NCBI GenBank assembly: GCA_002390155.1
Contig: DGOS01000002.1
Location: forward strand, 1-6,250
Origin: Hyphomicrobiaceae bacterium UBA4460
GTDB lineage: Bacteria; Pseudomonadota; Alphaproteobacteria; Rhizobiales; Methyloligellaceae
DNA length: 6,250 bases
Direction of reading: 5' to 3'
In this document: positions 6,123 through 6,250 of the stretch, piece after piece
Layout of the letters: each line of letters opens with the position of its first letter
Position numbering within the stretch: position 1 is the stretch's first letter
Position numbers and translations under genes: made by a program
Notes under the pieces: generated by a model
The model's input: the letters and a program-made list of their open reading frames with translations, nothing else
The model's database searches: none
What the model was told of the DNA's origin: nothing

Positions 6123-6250
6123 ATGGCGCGGTACGTCTTCATTACCGGCGGCGTGGTTTCCTCACTAGGCAAGGGGCTCGCTTCGGCAGCGCTCGGAGCG
6201 CTTCTACAGGCGCGGGGCTTTAGCGTCCGCCTGTGCAAGCTCGACCCCTA
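6123..6250 (+). CDS. pyrG: CTP synthase, N-terminal fragment (cut by window end)
   Basis: Only the first 42 complete codons are inside the window; the gene continues beyond it. The translation starts [20 protein letters not shown] and reaches CKLDP, which is the start of the synthetase (amidoligase) domain of CTP synthase. The [10 protein letters not shown] segment (9-18) is the nucleotide-binding P-loop with Lys17, and the KLDP at 39-42 opens the next conserved block. The full enzyme makes CTP from UTP, ATP and glutamine in pyrimidine synthesis and carries a C-terminal glutaminase domain not visible here. AAGG lies 9 nt before the ATG. Cys38 stands where related proteins, as I recall them, often have Arg; E. 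coli has Met there, so the position is variable. Its place after secG is the usual one in alphaproteobacteria. Confidence 0.96.
   Translation, partial: MARYVFITGGVVSSLGKGLASAALGALLQARGFSVRLCKLDP

Overview
This looks like an ordinary housekeeping stretch of a GC-rich alphaproteobacterial chromosome, most likely of the order Hyphomicrobiales. That placement rests on protein style and gene order (tpiA, secG and pyrG together, with a SurA/PpiD-type foldase and trpE divergent from them). It is an inference without a database search, and genus is not determined. There are no IS elements, phage genes, tRNAs, rRNAs or CRISPR repeats in view.

Layout. Two gene blocks diverge from an intergenic region at 4057-4228. 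Leftward on the minus strand are a membrane-anchored SurA/PpiD-like foldase (2155-4056, GTG start), trpE (593-2158) and a SixA-like histidine phosphatase (54-575). Foldase and trpE overlap by 4 bp (ATGA), and the phosphatase begins 17 bp after the trpE stop, so the three probably share a transcript. A good sigma70-type promoter (TTGCCG, 17 nt, TATGAT) lies upstream of the foldase. Rightward on the plus strand are tpiA (4229-5002, GTG start), a small gene for an exported protein of unknown function (5101-5667), secG (5664-6032, overlapping the previous gene by ATGA) and the first 42 codons of pyrG (6123 to the window end).

How the genes relate. The blocks mix central metabolism (TpiA, TrpE, PyrG) with export and envelope functions (SecG, the foldase, the exported unknown). 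SecG supports Sec translocation, while the foldase would act on exported proteins on the periplasmic side of the inner membrane. The unknown protein has a signal peptide and would itself be exported.

I found no clearly new biological system. The items most worth a second look are the unknown exported protein coupled to secG, the foldase whose parvulin domain lacks the expected active-site histidines, the coupling of trpE to a foldase gene with a phosphatase behind it, and two mRNA hairpins in the tpiA-secG-pyrG region. No canonical intrinsic terminator with a T-tract was found.
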